Positions 1 to 6,951 of a stretch of DNA of 51,635 nucleotides are shown piece after piece. The notes beneath the pieces were generated by a model that was given only the letters and a program-made list of their open reading frames with translations, was not told the origin of the DNA and did not search any database. The stretch covers positions 1 to 51,635 of the forward strand of contig JAPSLM010000018.1 of assembly GCA_031180825.1 (NCBI GenBank). The letters are read 5' to 3'. A program made the translations under genes and the position numbers. This DNA comes from Paenibacillus sp. Its GTDB lineage: Bacteria; Bacillota; Bacilli; Paenibacillales; NBRC-103111. The stretch's first letter is position 1. The number at the start of each line of letters is the position of its first letter.

Positions 1-119
1 GCCTCCGGCTTCCTTCAGATTCGGCCTCACGACCGACACCCTTGCCTTCAGCTAACAGTTCCTACTGCCAAGCCTGTAGCGGACTTTCACCGCCTAGTTA
101 TCGCCCATGCCGGGCGCAC
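1..119 (-). mobile_element. 5' end of a group II intron (class C-like)
   Basis: On the minus strand the sequence starts GTGCGCCCGG at 119 and runs out of the window at 1. It contains the domain I hallmarks of bacterial group II introns, such as GTGAAAGTCC, GCAAGGGTGTC and AATCTGAAGGAAGC. These resemble class C introns of the Oceanobacillus type as I know them. The 5' splice site would fall between 120 and 119. It lies directly behind the ars operon terminator, which is the preferred insertion site of class C introns. The reverse transcriptase and domains V and VI would lie outside the window, so I cannot say whether the intron is complete. Confidence 0.8.
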
Positions 120-120
120 C

Positions 121-154
121 ACAAAAAGAAAACCACTCGATTGAGTGGCTTCTT
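121..154 (-). terminator. Rho-independent terminator of the ars operon
   Basis: On the minus strand a GCCACTC/GAGTGGT hairpin with an AATC loop is followed by a T-rich tract. It lies 11 bases after the stop of the phosphatase gene and directly before the group II intron. Confidence 0.85.
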
Positions 155-164
155 GCGAGCGAGC

Positions 165-608
165 TTATTTGCCGGGATATAATTTGTTCAGAGATTCTCT
201 TTGTGAAGGCTTAATATCTATGGTATTGCGAATGCTCTTTGCCTTGGCCGCGGCTTCGTCAAGCGTATCGCTTAATCCCAAGGCAAGCAAGGTGCCCGCG
301 GCTACCGTACCGGTCCGTCCCTTTCCTCCGCCACAATGAAAAGCAACTTTCTTGTTTTGGTGATAAGCTTCGGTGACGGCCTGGATCGCTTGCTCGAAGG
401 CTTTTTCTTGCGGCATAGCGGCATGATCCGCTAACGGAATTTGAATCCATTTCGCACTCGCCGCTGGATAGGCGCATTCCGTCGCTTCGCCGCGAAGATC
501 CACGATCACGTCGATACCTTCATTTTTCACCATCGATTCCACATCAGTTGCCGCGCCCATGAAAATTTTATCCGGAATCAAAGCATGGTAGGTTTTTTCA
601 GACGTCAT
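165..608 (-). CDS. Dual-specificity/tyrosine phosphatase-like protein, last gene of the ars operon
   Basis: A 147-residue cytoplasmic protein with the phosphatase P-loop HCGGGKGRTG (Cys-x5-Arg) near residue 90 and a general-acid-type Asp in the ADHAAMP loop about 30 residues earlier. This is the layout of small dual-specificity or protein tyrosine phosphatases, and is distinct from the LMW-PTP fold of ArsC. An SD (AAAAGGAG) inside the end of arsI, followed by an ATG, fixes the start. It is co-directional with arsC and arsI, only a few bases downstream, and ends at the operon terminator. The substrate is unknown. Its place suggests a role linked to arsenic, perhaps in handling phosphate or arsenate esters, but that is inference. 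Confidence 0.75.
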   Translation of the reverse strand: MTSEKTYHALIPDKIFMGAATDVESMVKNEGIDVIVDLRGEATECAYPAASAKWIQIPLADHAAMPQEKAFEQAIQAVTEAYHQNKKVAFHCGGGKGRTGTVAAGTLLALGLSDTLDEAAAKAKSIRNTIDIKPSQRESLNKLYPGK

Positions 609-611
609 GGA

Positions 612-1082
612 CTATACTCCTTTTTTGAACGATCCAAACTCAATCGGAACCGGGGCCGTTGGCGGTGCGCAGCACAAGGACAAATCCCTGGCTTCTCCGG
701 CGGATTCGAATTCGGAATCTTCTTTAGTGTAGAAAATCTCCCAGGCGTTGCCGTCCGGATCATATACCCAAACTTTATCCTGCACCGCATAGCAGCATGT
801 GGTATTCATCTCGTCAATCAGCAGCAGTCCGCTTTGACGAAGCCTCTCCCCTATGGCCAGCACTTCTTCGGTGTTATTCACTTGGAATCCCAAGTGGTTC
901 AGAACACCCTTTTGTTCGAAGGGACGTACATTGAGCGAAAAATGAAGCGCCGGTTCTTCTAACTCGAATTTGGCGTAGTTATCTTTAACTTTACTCGGTT
1001 CTGCCCCAAAAAAAGCGCGATAGAACTCCAAAGACTTGTTCAGCTCCGTGCAGTTTAAAGCAACATGCATGCGTTTGATCAT
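612..1082 (-). CDS. arsI: ArsI/CadI-type vicinal oxygen chelate protein (C-As lyase family)
   Basis: A protein of about 156 residues of the VOC/glyoxalase fold. It opens MIKRMHVALNC and carries the putative metal ligands His6, the His in NHLGF and the Glu in AWEIF, plus the vicinal cysteine pair in TTCCYA that binds trivalent organoarsenicals in ArsI. In the known family ArsI cleaves the carbon-arsenic bond of methylarsenite. A further Cys pair lies near the C terminus. I place the start at 1082, behind GAGGTGG; an in-frame upstream extension would overlap arsC and lacks an SD. It sits between arsC and the phosphatase gene. The related cadmium-induced CadI proteins share the motif, so the substrate is not settled. 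Confidence 0.8.
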   Translation of the reverse strand: MIKRMHVALNCTELNKSLEFYRAFFGAEPSKVKDNYAKFELEEPALHFSLNVRPFEQKGVLNHLGFQVNNTEEVLAIGERLRQSGLLLIDEMNTTCCYAVQDKVWVYDPDGNAWEIFYTKEDSEFESAGEARDLSLCCAPPTAPVPIEFGSFKKGV

Positions 1083-1092
1083 CGTCGCCACC

Positions 1093-1518
1093 TCATTTCC
1101 CTTCTTTGACGAATTGTTCAATCCGGCTCTTAATCGAATCGCGAACGGTGCGGAATTGCTTCATGATTTCGTCTTCCGTTCCGGTTGCTTTTGCCGGATC
1201 ATCAAAACCCCAATGCCATTTCGTTACGTTCTTGTTGGAGATCACAGGGCAATGCTCGTCGGCGTGGCCGCATAAAGTAATGACATAATCAGCGCGATTC
1301 AAAATGTCCGGATCGATCACATCGGAGGTGTTTTTACTAATATCTACGCCAGCTTCTTGCATGACTTGCACCGCACGCGGATTCAGCCCGTGTGCTTCAA
1401 GACCTGCGCTTTTGACTTCATATTTGTCGCTGCCTAGCGCGTTTAAAAACCCGTCCGCGATTTGGCTTCTGCAAGAATTTCCGGTGCACAAAAAATAAAT
1501 TAACGGTTTTTTCTCCAT
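1093..1518 (-). CDS. arsC: Arsenate reductase, thioredoxin-coupled (LMW-PTP fold)
   Basis: A 141-residue enzyme that reduces arsenate to arsenite with thioredoxin as electron donor. The P-loop CTGNSCRS (nucleophile Cys11, Arg17) and the redox pair in [10 protein letters not shown] are all present, so the Cys relay is complete. An ATG at 1518 lies about 10 bases behind AAAGGAG; a TTG three codons upstream almost touches the SD and is unlikely. It follows arsB by about 30 bases and its end lies just before arsI, so the genes are probably one transcript. The arsenite it makes would leave by ArsB. Confidence 0.95.
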   Translation of the reverse strand: MEKKPLIYFLCTGNSCRSQIADGFLNALGSDKYEVKSAGLEAHGLNPRAVQVMQEAGVDISKNTSDVIDPDILNRADYVITLCGHADEHCPVISNKNVTKWHWGFDDPAKATGTEDEIMKQFRTVRDSIKSRIEQFVKEGK

Positions 1519-1548
1519 GGTGAACAATCTCCTTTTGATTTCAATTCG

Positions 1549-2961
1549 TTAATCGCCTTGATGAAGTCTTTTCGCTTGTTTACTTCCCATAAAAGACTTC
1601 ATGATCATTGCAACTACCACCAGGACGACCACAATCACCGCAATACATAGCCATACATTCACCTGTAGCGTCTGGAGAACATAAAGCCATACATAAAGAC
1701 CGGTGAGCGTTATGAACAACGTGGGAATGGTTAACAAGATGCCGACTTTAAAATAATAGCCCCATCCGATTTTCACGTTTTTCGTGGATAGGACATGCAG
1801 CCAAAGCAGCGTGGCTAAGGAGCCGATTGGCGTAATTTTCGGTCCTAAGTCCGAACCGATTACATTCGCATAGATCAGCGCCTCACGAACGAAGCCATCG
1901 GTTTGCGTACCTTGGATCGCCAGCGCATCGATCATGACCGTGGGCATGTTGTTCATAATGGACGACAGGATGGCTGCAATAAAACCCATACCTACGGTAG
2001 CCACAAATAACCCTTGGTCTGCGACCGCTTGAATGACGCTGCCTAGTGCATCCGTAAGTCCGGCATTACGCAAGCCATAAACGACCACATACATGCCGAT
2101 AGAGAAGATTACGACAGCCCAGGGAGCACCTTTTACCAGTTTCCAGGTATGAATCGCAGGGCTTTTTCTCGCCGCAAACAAAAAGGCAATCGCTGCAACC
2201 CCGGCAATAATGGATACAGGGATCGAGAAAAATTCGCTGATAAAATACGCAACGAGCAGCGCGGCTAAAATGATCCAAGATAACTTAAACAGCCGCATAT
2301 CCTTGATGGCTTCCTTCGGCTTTTTCAGTTGCGTAAGATTGTACGTGTTCGGGATGCTTTTCCGGAAATATAGATACAGCACAATGAGACTCGCAATGAC
2401 GGAAAAGAAATTCGGAACAATCATGCGGCTCGCGTATTCCGCAAAACCGATGTTGAAATAATCCGCGGATACGATGTTAACCAAGTTGCTGACGACAAGC
2501 GGCAAGGAAGCCGTATCCGCAATGAAACCGCTGGCCATAATAAACGGCAGGATCATCTTTTCATCAAACTTAAGTGCCCTGACCATGGCGAGTACAATCG
2601 GGGTAATAATCAAGGCCCCGCCATCGTTGGCAAACAGGGCGGCAACCGCCGATCCCAGCAGGATGATAAATACAAACATGAGCAGGCCGTTTCCGCGTGC
2701 CAGCCGCGCCATATGCAACGCAGCCCACTCAAAAAATCCGATTTCATCCAGCACCAGTGAAATTAAAATAATGGCCACAAACGCCAAGGTGGCGTTCCAC
2801 ACGATGCCGGTTACGGTGCCGACGTCCGCGAAGCTGACCACGCCAAATAGCAAAGCAAGGATCGCTCCGGCACTTGCCGACCAGCCGATATTTAATCCTT
2901 TCGGTTGCCAAATGACAAAAAGCAACGTTACCAAGAAAATGAAAATCGCTACATAAACCAT
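1549..2961 (-). CDS. arsB: Arsenite efflux membrane protein
   Basis: A 470-residue polytopic membrane protein of the ArsB/NhaD ion transporter superfamily. About 12 hydrophobic segments are visible, with conserved stretches such as [11 protein letters not shown] and IMNNMPTVM typical of ArsB. It exports arsenite using the proton motive force. It is about 40 residues longer than common ArsB proteins because of an extra C-terminal hydrophobic segment and a basic tail (KQAKRLHQ). The ATG at 2961 follows a GGAGG-type SD. It is transcribed just after arsR. No ArsA ATPase gene is present. Confidence 0.93.
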   Translation of the reverse strand: MVYVAIFIFLVTLLFVIWQPKGLNIGWSASAGAILALLFGVVSFADVGTVTGIVWNATLAFVAIILISLVLDEIGFFEWAALHMARLARGNGLLMFVFIILLGSAVAALFANDGGALIITPIVLAMVRALKFDEKMILPFIMASGFIADTASLPLVVSNLVNIVSADYFNIGFAEYASRMIVPNFFSVIASLIVLYLYFRKSIPNTYNLTQLKKPKEAIKDMRLFKLSWIILAALLVAYFISEFFSIPVSIIAGVAAIAFLFAARKSPAIHTWKLVKGAPWAVVIFSIGMYVVVYGLRNAGLTDALGSVIQAVADQGLFVATVGMGFIAAILSSIMNNMPTVMIDALAIQGTQTDGFVREALIYANVIGSDLGPKITPIGSLATLLWLHVLSTKNVKIGWGYYFKVGILLTIPTLFITLTGLYVWLYVLQTLQVNVWLCIAVIVVVLVVVAMIMKSFMGSKQAKRLHQGD

Positions 2962-2976
2962 ATGCTTCCTCCTGAA

Positions 2977-3300
2977 CTACGTACAGCAATCATTGGTTTC
3001 GCAAACGGCAGGCTCAATCAGCGCGGCTTGCGAAGGAATTTCTTTTAGAATATCCAAAATATAAGGCTTGTCTTCCAGGCAGAGCGAATAATAAACCCAC
3101 TGTCCCCTGCGCGACTCTTTGACCAGGCCTCCGTCCCGCAGCTTACGCATATGCTGACTGATATTCGGCTGGCTCGTTTTCAAAATATCCACGATCTCGC
3201 ACACGCACAGTTCCTTCACCTGCAGCAAGGCTATGATGGTTAACCTGTTCCGGTCCCCCAATAGCTTCAGGGCATCCGCTACTTCTTCCAGTTTGCTCAA
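2977..3300 (-). CDS. arsR: ArsR-family arsenic-responsive repressor
   Basis: A winged-helix repressor of about 107 residues. It has the As(III)-binding ELCVCEI motif in the recognition region and the HTH in TSQPNISQHMRKLRDGG; a C-terminal NDCC may also bind metalloid. Such proteins sit on the ars promoter and leave it when arsenite binds. I choose the TTG at 3300, which is 8 bases behind AAAAGGAG; the GTG at 3309 overlaps the SD and cannot serve. It is the first intact gene of the operon, directly behind a decayed second arsC. Confidence 0.93.
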   Translation of the reverse strand: MSKLEEVADALKLLGDRNRLTIIALLQVKELCVCEIVDILKTSQPNISQHMRKLRDGGLVKESRRGQWVYYSLCLEDKPYILDILKEIPSQAALIEPAVCETNDCCT

Positions 3301-3321
3301 CTGTTTCACTCCTTTTAAGCG

Positions 3322-3733
3322 AAATCCCTTTTAACAACCCGATCACTTTCTCCCGAATATCGTCACTCTCTTCACGTCTTCCAGGCTGCCGCCGTCTACG
3401 GCCAAAAGGTCAGGGATGTTCCACTCGACGTTCATGATCTTAAACGGTACGATGGGACAGCGCTCCACAATTTATTCGCACAGCTTGACGATCGCATTCG
3501 ACGCTAGAAAAACCTTCATATCGATTTTTTTGCAAACATGCTGGGAAAGATCGATGCCTACCTCACGCATTGCTTCAACGGTGTACGGATGCACTTCTTT
3601 CGATGGTTCTAATCCGGCACTCTCCACCACTACATGATCCCCGCCATAAAACTTTGGCAAAAGCTTCGGCCATCTGACTTCGGCACCGATTTTGCCCGCA
3701 AAGGAAATAAATCCGTTTGACTTCCCGTTTCAT
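3322..3733 (-). pseudogene. Decayed second arsenate reductase-like gene
   Basis: The remnant can be read only by switching frames. An ATG at 3733 starts MKREVKRIYFLC followed by the P-loop CGQNRCRSQMAEAFAK. Near 3650 the frame shifts by one base and continues as FYGGDHVVVESAGLEP up to LCE, where an in-frame TAA stands at 3472-3474. Read-through gives IVERCPIVPFKIMNVEW. A second shift near 3362 leads into DDIREKVIGLLKG. Together these give a whole LMW-PTP-type ArsC homologue with at least three lesions. It differs clearly from the intact arsC downstream, so it is a paralogue and not a recent copy. It lies immediately upstream of arsR on the same strand. Confidence 0.85.
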
Positions 3734-3750
3734 TCTCCCACACTCCCCTA

Positions 3751-3806
3751 CCCATTGTAAATAGCTATATAATTATTTGCTTATTTATATTGATCATATA
3801 TGCCAA
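3751..3806 (-). promoter_or_regulatory. AT-rich putative ars promoter/operator region
   Basis: An AT-rich stretch just upstream of the decayed arsC and arsR, with TATATAG-type sequence and near-palindromic AATTATTTGCTTATTTA. Position and base bias fit an ArsR-controlled promoter. I cannot fix the -35 and -10 boxes with confidence. Confidence 0.35.
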
Positions 3807-3998
3807 ATGTTATCGCAGTATTAACGTTAAGGAGAATACCAGCAAAAAGCAGAACAACCACATGCAAAATAAAATTTCCGAAGAAAATAAGTTGTGGACT
3901 GGAAATAAAGTCTTAGACGCCCATGCCGCTAACGCAGCACCATCAGATGATGAAAATGGTAGATATGCGGTATAATTTACTTACGGCTGGCGAAGGCA

Positions 3999-4123
3999 GG
4001 TCGGCAGTCAATGGTGCTTCGAGCCCGAGTCTTAGACTGACCCTAACGACCAGGTGCACCACAGATTGTTGCTCCGAATTTGGAAGCACGCAGGATAGAA
4101 TAACCATATGTGGTTGTTGCACC
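3999..4123 (+). ncRNA. Candidate IS110 bridge RNA
   Basis: This is the non-coding region ahead of an IS110-type recombinase gene, where the bridge RNA that pairs with target and donor DNA is encoded in the IS110 group. Two stem-loops are visible. The first has GGT (3999-4001) with ACC (4040-4042) around CAGTC (4005-4009) with GACTG (4035-4039). The second has GGTGCACCAC (4053-4062) with GTGG (4110-4113) and TGCACC (4118-4123). The large internal loops would hold the guide sequences. The assignment is by position and structure only. The host element is truncated, so the RNA is probably an orphan. Confidence 0.5.
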
Positions 4124-4162
4124 AGCCCCTTCAATCTTGCTGCCGTAAGGAGAAGGTTACGA

Positions 4163-4675
4163 ATGGACGTCGTTTACAGTCACGTGTGCGGACTTGACGT
4201 TCATAAGAAGAACATCGTTGCCTGCACCATTACACCTGAAGGTAAAGAAATCCGTACGTTTGGCACCATGACCGACGATTTGGTCTTGCTCATGGATTGG
4301 CTCAAGACCAAGAAATGCACTCATGCTGCTATGGAAAGCACAGGACCATACTGGAAGCCAAATACAATTTGTTGGAGCTTGAGGAGATTGAAGCACTTGT
4401 TGTGAACGCCCAGCACATCAAGAATGTTCCGGGCCGTAAAACCGACGTCAAAGATGCGGAATGGATTGCCGGACTTCTTCGTCACGGACTATTGAAAGGT
4501 AGCTTTATCCCAAACCGCGAGCAACGCGAGCTGAGAGAATTGATCCGGTATCGTCGTAGTCTCATTGAAGAACGCGCCCGAGAAGTCAGCCGCATTCAAA
4601 AAGTACTGGAAGGTGCAAACATAAAACTTTCCTCGGTTGCCAGCAATGTACTCGGGAACTCAGGACGCGCAATCA
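4163..4675 (+). pseudogene. IS110-family transposase, N-terminal part with frameshift
   Basis: It begins MDVVYSHVCGLDVHKK behind AAGGAGAAGG. This is the RuvC-like DEDD domain start of IS110 transposases, with the first Asp in GLDVHKK and the Glu in AMESTG. At about 4358 a one-base deletion moves the frame from YWKP to YNLLELEEIEALVVNA. Reading then continues through GRKTDVKDAEW (further acidic residues of the domain) until the gene is cut by the IS66-type remnant. The C-terminal domain with its catalytic Ser is missing, so the protein cannot be active. Confidence 0.85.
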
Positions 4676-4886
4676 AACGACGATAGTAGAGCCAGAAGCC
4701 AGCATGATCCCACTGCAAGATTTTGAGTTTGTCTCGCTTGCGGTTGCAAAAAACAAATAGCGCCGTGGAGAAGGGACTCAGCGCAAACTGTTCCTGAACG
4801 ATGGCCGCCAAGCCGTCAATGGATTTGCGCAAATCTGTAGAACCGCAAGCCAGATACACCTGCGAAGTTCCGGTCAAGTTCAGCAT
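4675..4886 (-). pseudogene. IS66 TnpB (Orf2), C-terminally truncated
   Basis: It starts MLNLTGTSQVYLACG and reads to QWDHAGFWLYYRRL, the well conserved core of IS66 TnpB, then crosses into IS110-derived sequence. About 70 residues match and the usual C-terminal third is gone. Its ATG overlaps the stop of tnpA, as in complete IS66 elements. Confidence 0.85.
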
Positions 4887-5185
4887 CCGGCCCCCAGGGC
4901 AGCGACCACATCACGAAGCAACTGGGGCTCAAACCCCGAACGTACGACAATGCGGGCAGAACCGACTTGTATCCATAACGGATCATTCTCCGGCTCAGGC
5001 AGCGTGACCGTCACGGCGCGAAAGGTTGAAGTTGATTCGTTCTGCTGTCTTTGGGCTTTGTACAACCAATATTTTAACTGATGCACTGTTAAGTTTTGCT
5101 CAGCGCACCAGGTTTTCATGGTTTGCCCGCTTTTTTGGTAAGCAACAATACGCTTGGACCATAATTCCTGCAACGTCTCTTCCAC
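4880..5185 (-). CDS. IS66 TnpA (Orf1), accessory transposition protein
   Basis: A 101-residue protein with the N-terminal HTH-like region of IS66 TnpA (ELWSKRIVAYQKSGQTMKTW, then HQLKYWLYK). Length and motifs look complete. It probably starts at a GTG (5185) behind AGAGAGG. Without tnpC the element cannot move by itself. Confidence 0.8.
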   Translation of the reverse strand: MEETLQELWSKRIVAYQKSGQTMKTWCAEQNLTVHQLKYWLYKAQRQQNESTSTFRAVTVTLPEPENDPLWIQVGSARIVVRSGFEPQLLRDVVAALGAGC

Positions 5186-5229
5186 ATGAATCCAACCTCT
5201 CTTTGTAGGATGGACTCATTGTGACAGGC

Positions 5230-5269
5230 TTTGCTTCCTATGAACAGGTGTGTTTGATTTGACGCTTAC
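5230..5269 (-). repeat. IS66-type terminal inverted repeat
   Basis: The minus strand begins GTAAGCGTCAAATC at 5269, matching the usual start of IS66 ends. The partner end is not in the window, so the target duplication cannot be checked. Confidence 0.7.
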
Positions 5270-5573
5270 CTAGAAACGATTGAGTACAATGAGCGCTCGC
5301 CCATCGGGTTATCCGTAGGTTTGGAGACACATTGGTTAAGATGAGACTGGCCGAGCTGTTTGAGGAACGCTACGGTGTATCCCAACATCCACCGGAATAA
5401 AAAACCAGCTCCCGCGCCTTCGCTTGGGCTACGTCCACACCCTTAATAGAAGTCAGAACATTTAAAAACTCGATTATTCAGTGTTCCACTGAATATCCCT
5501 ACTACTTCCATACACAAACTTCTTGACGCTACCCACTAAATGACAAAGCTCCTTTTCTTTTGTGGATTTGGCA
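5270..5573. other. Gene-free stretch beyond the IS66 end
   Basis: About 300 bases without a gene I recognise. A short plus-strand frame ends MRLAELFEERYGVSQHPPE and may be the tail of a disrupted gene. Its identity is unknown. Confidence 0.4.
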
Positions 5574-5591
5574 TATGGAGACGAGGGGAGT
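5574..5591 (-). repeat. Displaced copy of the tmRNA 3' end (attachment-site scar)
   Basis: This is an exact 18-bp direct repeat of 5783-5800. It covers the last 16 bases of the tmRNA gene (acceptor stem, part of the T arm and CCA) plus two bases beyond. Site-specific integrases that use ssrA leave such a copy at the far end of their island. Confidence 0.6.
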
Positions 5592-5738
5592 ATTGAAATC
5601 TCGATTTGACCTGCTCTCGAAGCCTAGTCGATGATGACGATCTTAGCGGATGATTTCAATGCCGTGCTCATTCGGCTTACGCTCCACTGCGCGCGGTCTG
5701 AATCCCCAGGGCTTCGCCTCCCCCTTCCGTATCTCCGT

Positions 5739-5782
5739 AATGCAAAAAGCACCGACCATCTGGTCAGTGCTTTTTGCATTTT
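5739..5782 (-). terminator. tmRNA terminator
   Basis: A long, almost perfect hairpin (arms AAAAAGCAC and GTGCTTTTT around GACCA/TGGTC) directly behind the tmRNA 3' end, with a T run in the arm. It is symmetrical enough to work in both directions. Confidence 0.85.
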
Positions 5783-5784
5783 TA

Positions 5785-6145
5785 TGGAGACGAGGGGAGT
5801 CGAACCCCTGTCCGAAGATAACGCCACACAGGCTTCTACGGGTGTAGTCACAGTTTTGATGTCACCCGAGCATCGCCCCGTAACCGGCTACGCGTTGGGT
5901 CAGCCTGATTGTCTTCTTCAGCTAGCCGCAGGCGGAGACTAGACAGCGTATCCCACTAAAGTTGAGCCCCTATCCCGGCACATGGGCGATGCAGGGTAGA
6001 AGCACGCTCACAGGTTATTAAGCTGCGAAAGCGTAGGATTGTTGTTGTTTGCCATTTAATTGGCTTTAGCGTTGATAAAGCGGACGCGTCCCCACTACCC
6101 GCAACCCATGCTCGAACTATCCCCGTCGAATCCAAGAACGTCCCC
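5785..6145 (-). ncRNA. ssrA: tmRNA (ssrA)
   Basis: A 361-base tmRNA that rescues stalled ribosomes together with SmpB. The 5' end GGGGACG pairs with CGTCTCC before the encoded CCA, and the T arm GGTTCGACTCC is present. The reading frame resumes at GGC AAA and ends GCT TTC GCA GCT TAA, so with the charged Ala the tag is AGKQQQSYAFAA. The tag ends in AFAA, a variant of the ALAA that ClpXP-type proteases recognise. The partner smpB lies directly upstream on the same strand, as in other Firmicutes. The 3' end is duplicated at 5574-5591. Confidence 0.97.
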
Positions 6146-6383
6146 GCATAGGTGGACCTCCCATCAAATGGGAGACCCTAACATAAAAGGTTATGAAATA
6201 AAACTTACCTACCTGAAAATCCTACATCGCTACGAGCAACTTCTGACGACATCTACTTGAAAGTTGTGCACTTCCCCAAGTGCTCTTTTATTATAACATA
6301 TCCATGAGCAAAATGAAGGGGCGAGTTGCTGGAAGCGATACCAGAACCTAAACGTACTGGCGGATTTCCGCCAAGTCGTTACG

Positions 6384-6863
6384 TTATCGTGCGACCTTCT
6401 GCTTCTCGCGCAGCGCCCGCTGAATGTCCCGCTGAGCGTCGCGTTTTGCCGCCGTATCGCGTTTGTCGTATTGCTTCTTCCCTTTGCCCAAGCCGAGCAG
6501 CAGCTTCGCGTAGCCGTTGCGCACATACACCTTGAGCGGCACCAGCGTATAGCCTTCCTGCTTCGATTGACCCAGCAGTTTGTTAATCTCGGCTTTCTTG
6601 AGAAGAAGCTTGCGGGCCCGCGTCGGATCGCTGGGGTTAAACCGGTTGCCTTGCTCAAACGGGCTGATGTGCATATTATGCACGAACGCTTCGCCGTTGC
6701 GGATCGTCGCGAACGCATCGCCGATATTGGCTCGTCCGAGCCGCAGCGATTTAATCTCCGTTCCGGTCAGCACCAAGCCGCATTCGTAAGTATCCTCGAT
6801 AAAATAATCGTGAGACGCTTTTTTGTTCTGCGCCAGCACTTTTCCATCGCTTTTTTTGCTCAT
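6384..6863 (-). CDS. smpB: tmRNA-binding protein SmpB
   Basis: A basic OB-fold protein of about 160 residues that delivers tmRNA to stalled ribosomes. It has the family signatures [28 protein letters not shown], the [13 protein letters not shown] region and a C-terminal basic tail ([14 protein letters not shown]) that enters the mRNA channel. I start it at MSKKSDGK (6863); upstream in-frame Met codons run through the SD AAGGAG and would add a non-conserved extension. It lies between rnr and ssrA, in the quality-control cluster common to Bacillales. Confidence 0.96.
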   Translation of the reverse strand: MSKKSDGKVLAQNKKASHDYFIEDTYECGLVLTGTEIKSLRLGRANIGDAFATIRNGEAFVHNMHISPFEQGNRFNPSDPTRARKLLLKKAEINKLLGQSKQEGYTLVPLKVYVRNGYAKLLLGLGKGKKQYDKRDTAAKRDAQRDIQRALREKQKVAR

Positions 6864-6951
6864 GCCCCCGTAGCCGCTCCTTCCCATACCGATTTCCAAA
6901 CAGAGGGATGGAGTCCATTGTACCAACTCCATCCCCGGAAATCAAGGGGAA

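Larger units (their letters stand above)
3976..4675 (+). mobile_element. Truncated IS110-family insertion sequence
   Basis: This stretch holds a structured leader of about 190 bases and the 5' part of a DEDD-type transposase gene. It breaks off where IS66-type sequence begins near 4675. The left edge is a guess, set at the start of the structured leader. IS110 elements lack long terminal inverted repeats, so the exact border cannot be read from one copy. Confidence 0.7.
4675..5269 (-). mobile_element. IS66-family insertion sequence, left end only
   Basis: Reading the minus strand from 5269, the order is a terminal repeat starting GTAAGCGTC, tnpA and the start of tnpB. The element stops inside tnpB at its junction with the IS110 remnant. 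The large tnpC transposase gene is absent. The junction near 4675 could reflect insertion followed by deletion, or recombination between two elements. Confidence 0.8.

Noticed and set aside
3790..3975. 61-codon plus-strand frame between the ars region and the IS110 remnant
   Set aside because: A possible SD (AAGGAG) is present, but the protein is low in conserved features and runs into the IS110 leader. It may be the start of a gene cut by the IS; too little to call.
5631..5942. Open frame with ETRGVEPLSEDN across the tmRNA
   Set aside because: This is the well-known false protein read through the T arm of a structural RNA gene; the tmRNA explains the sequence.
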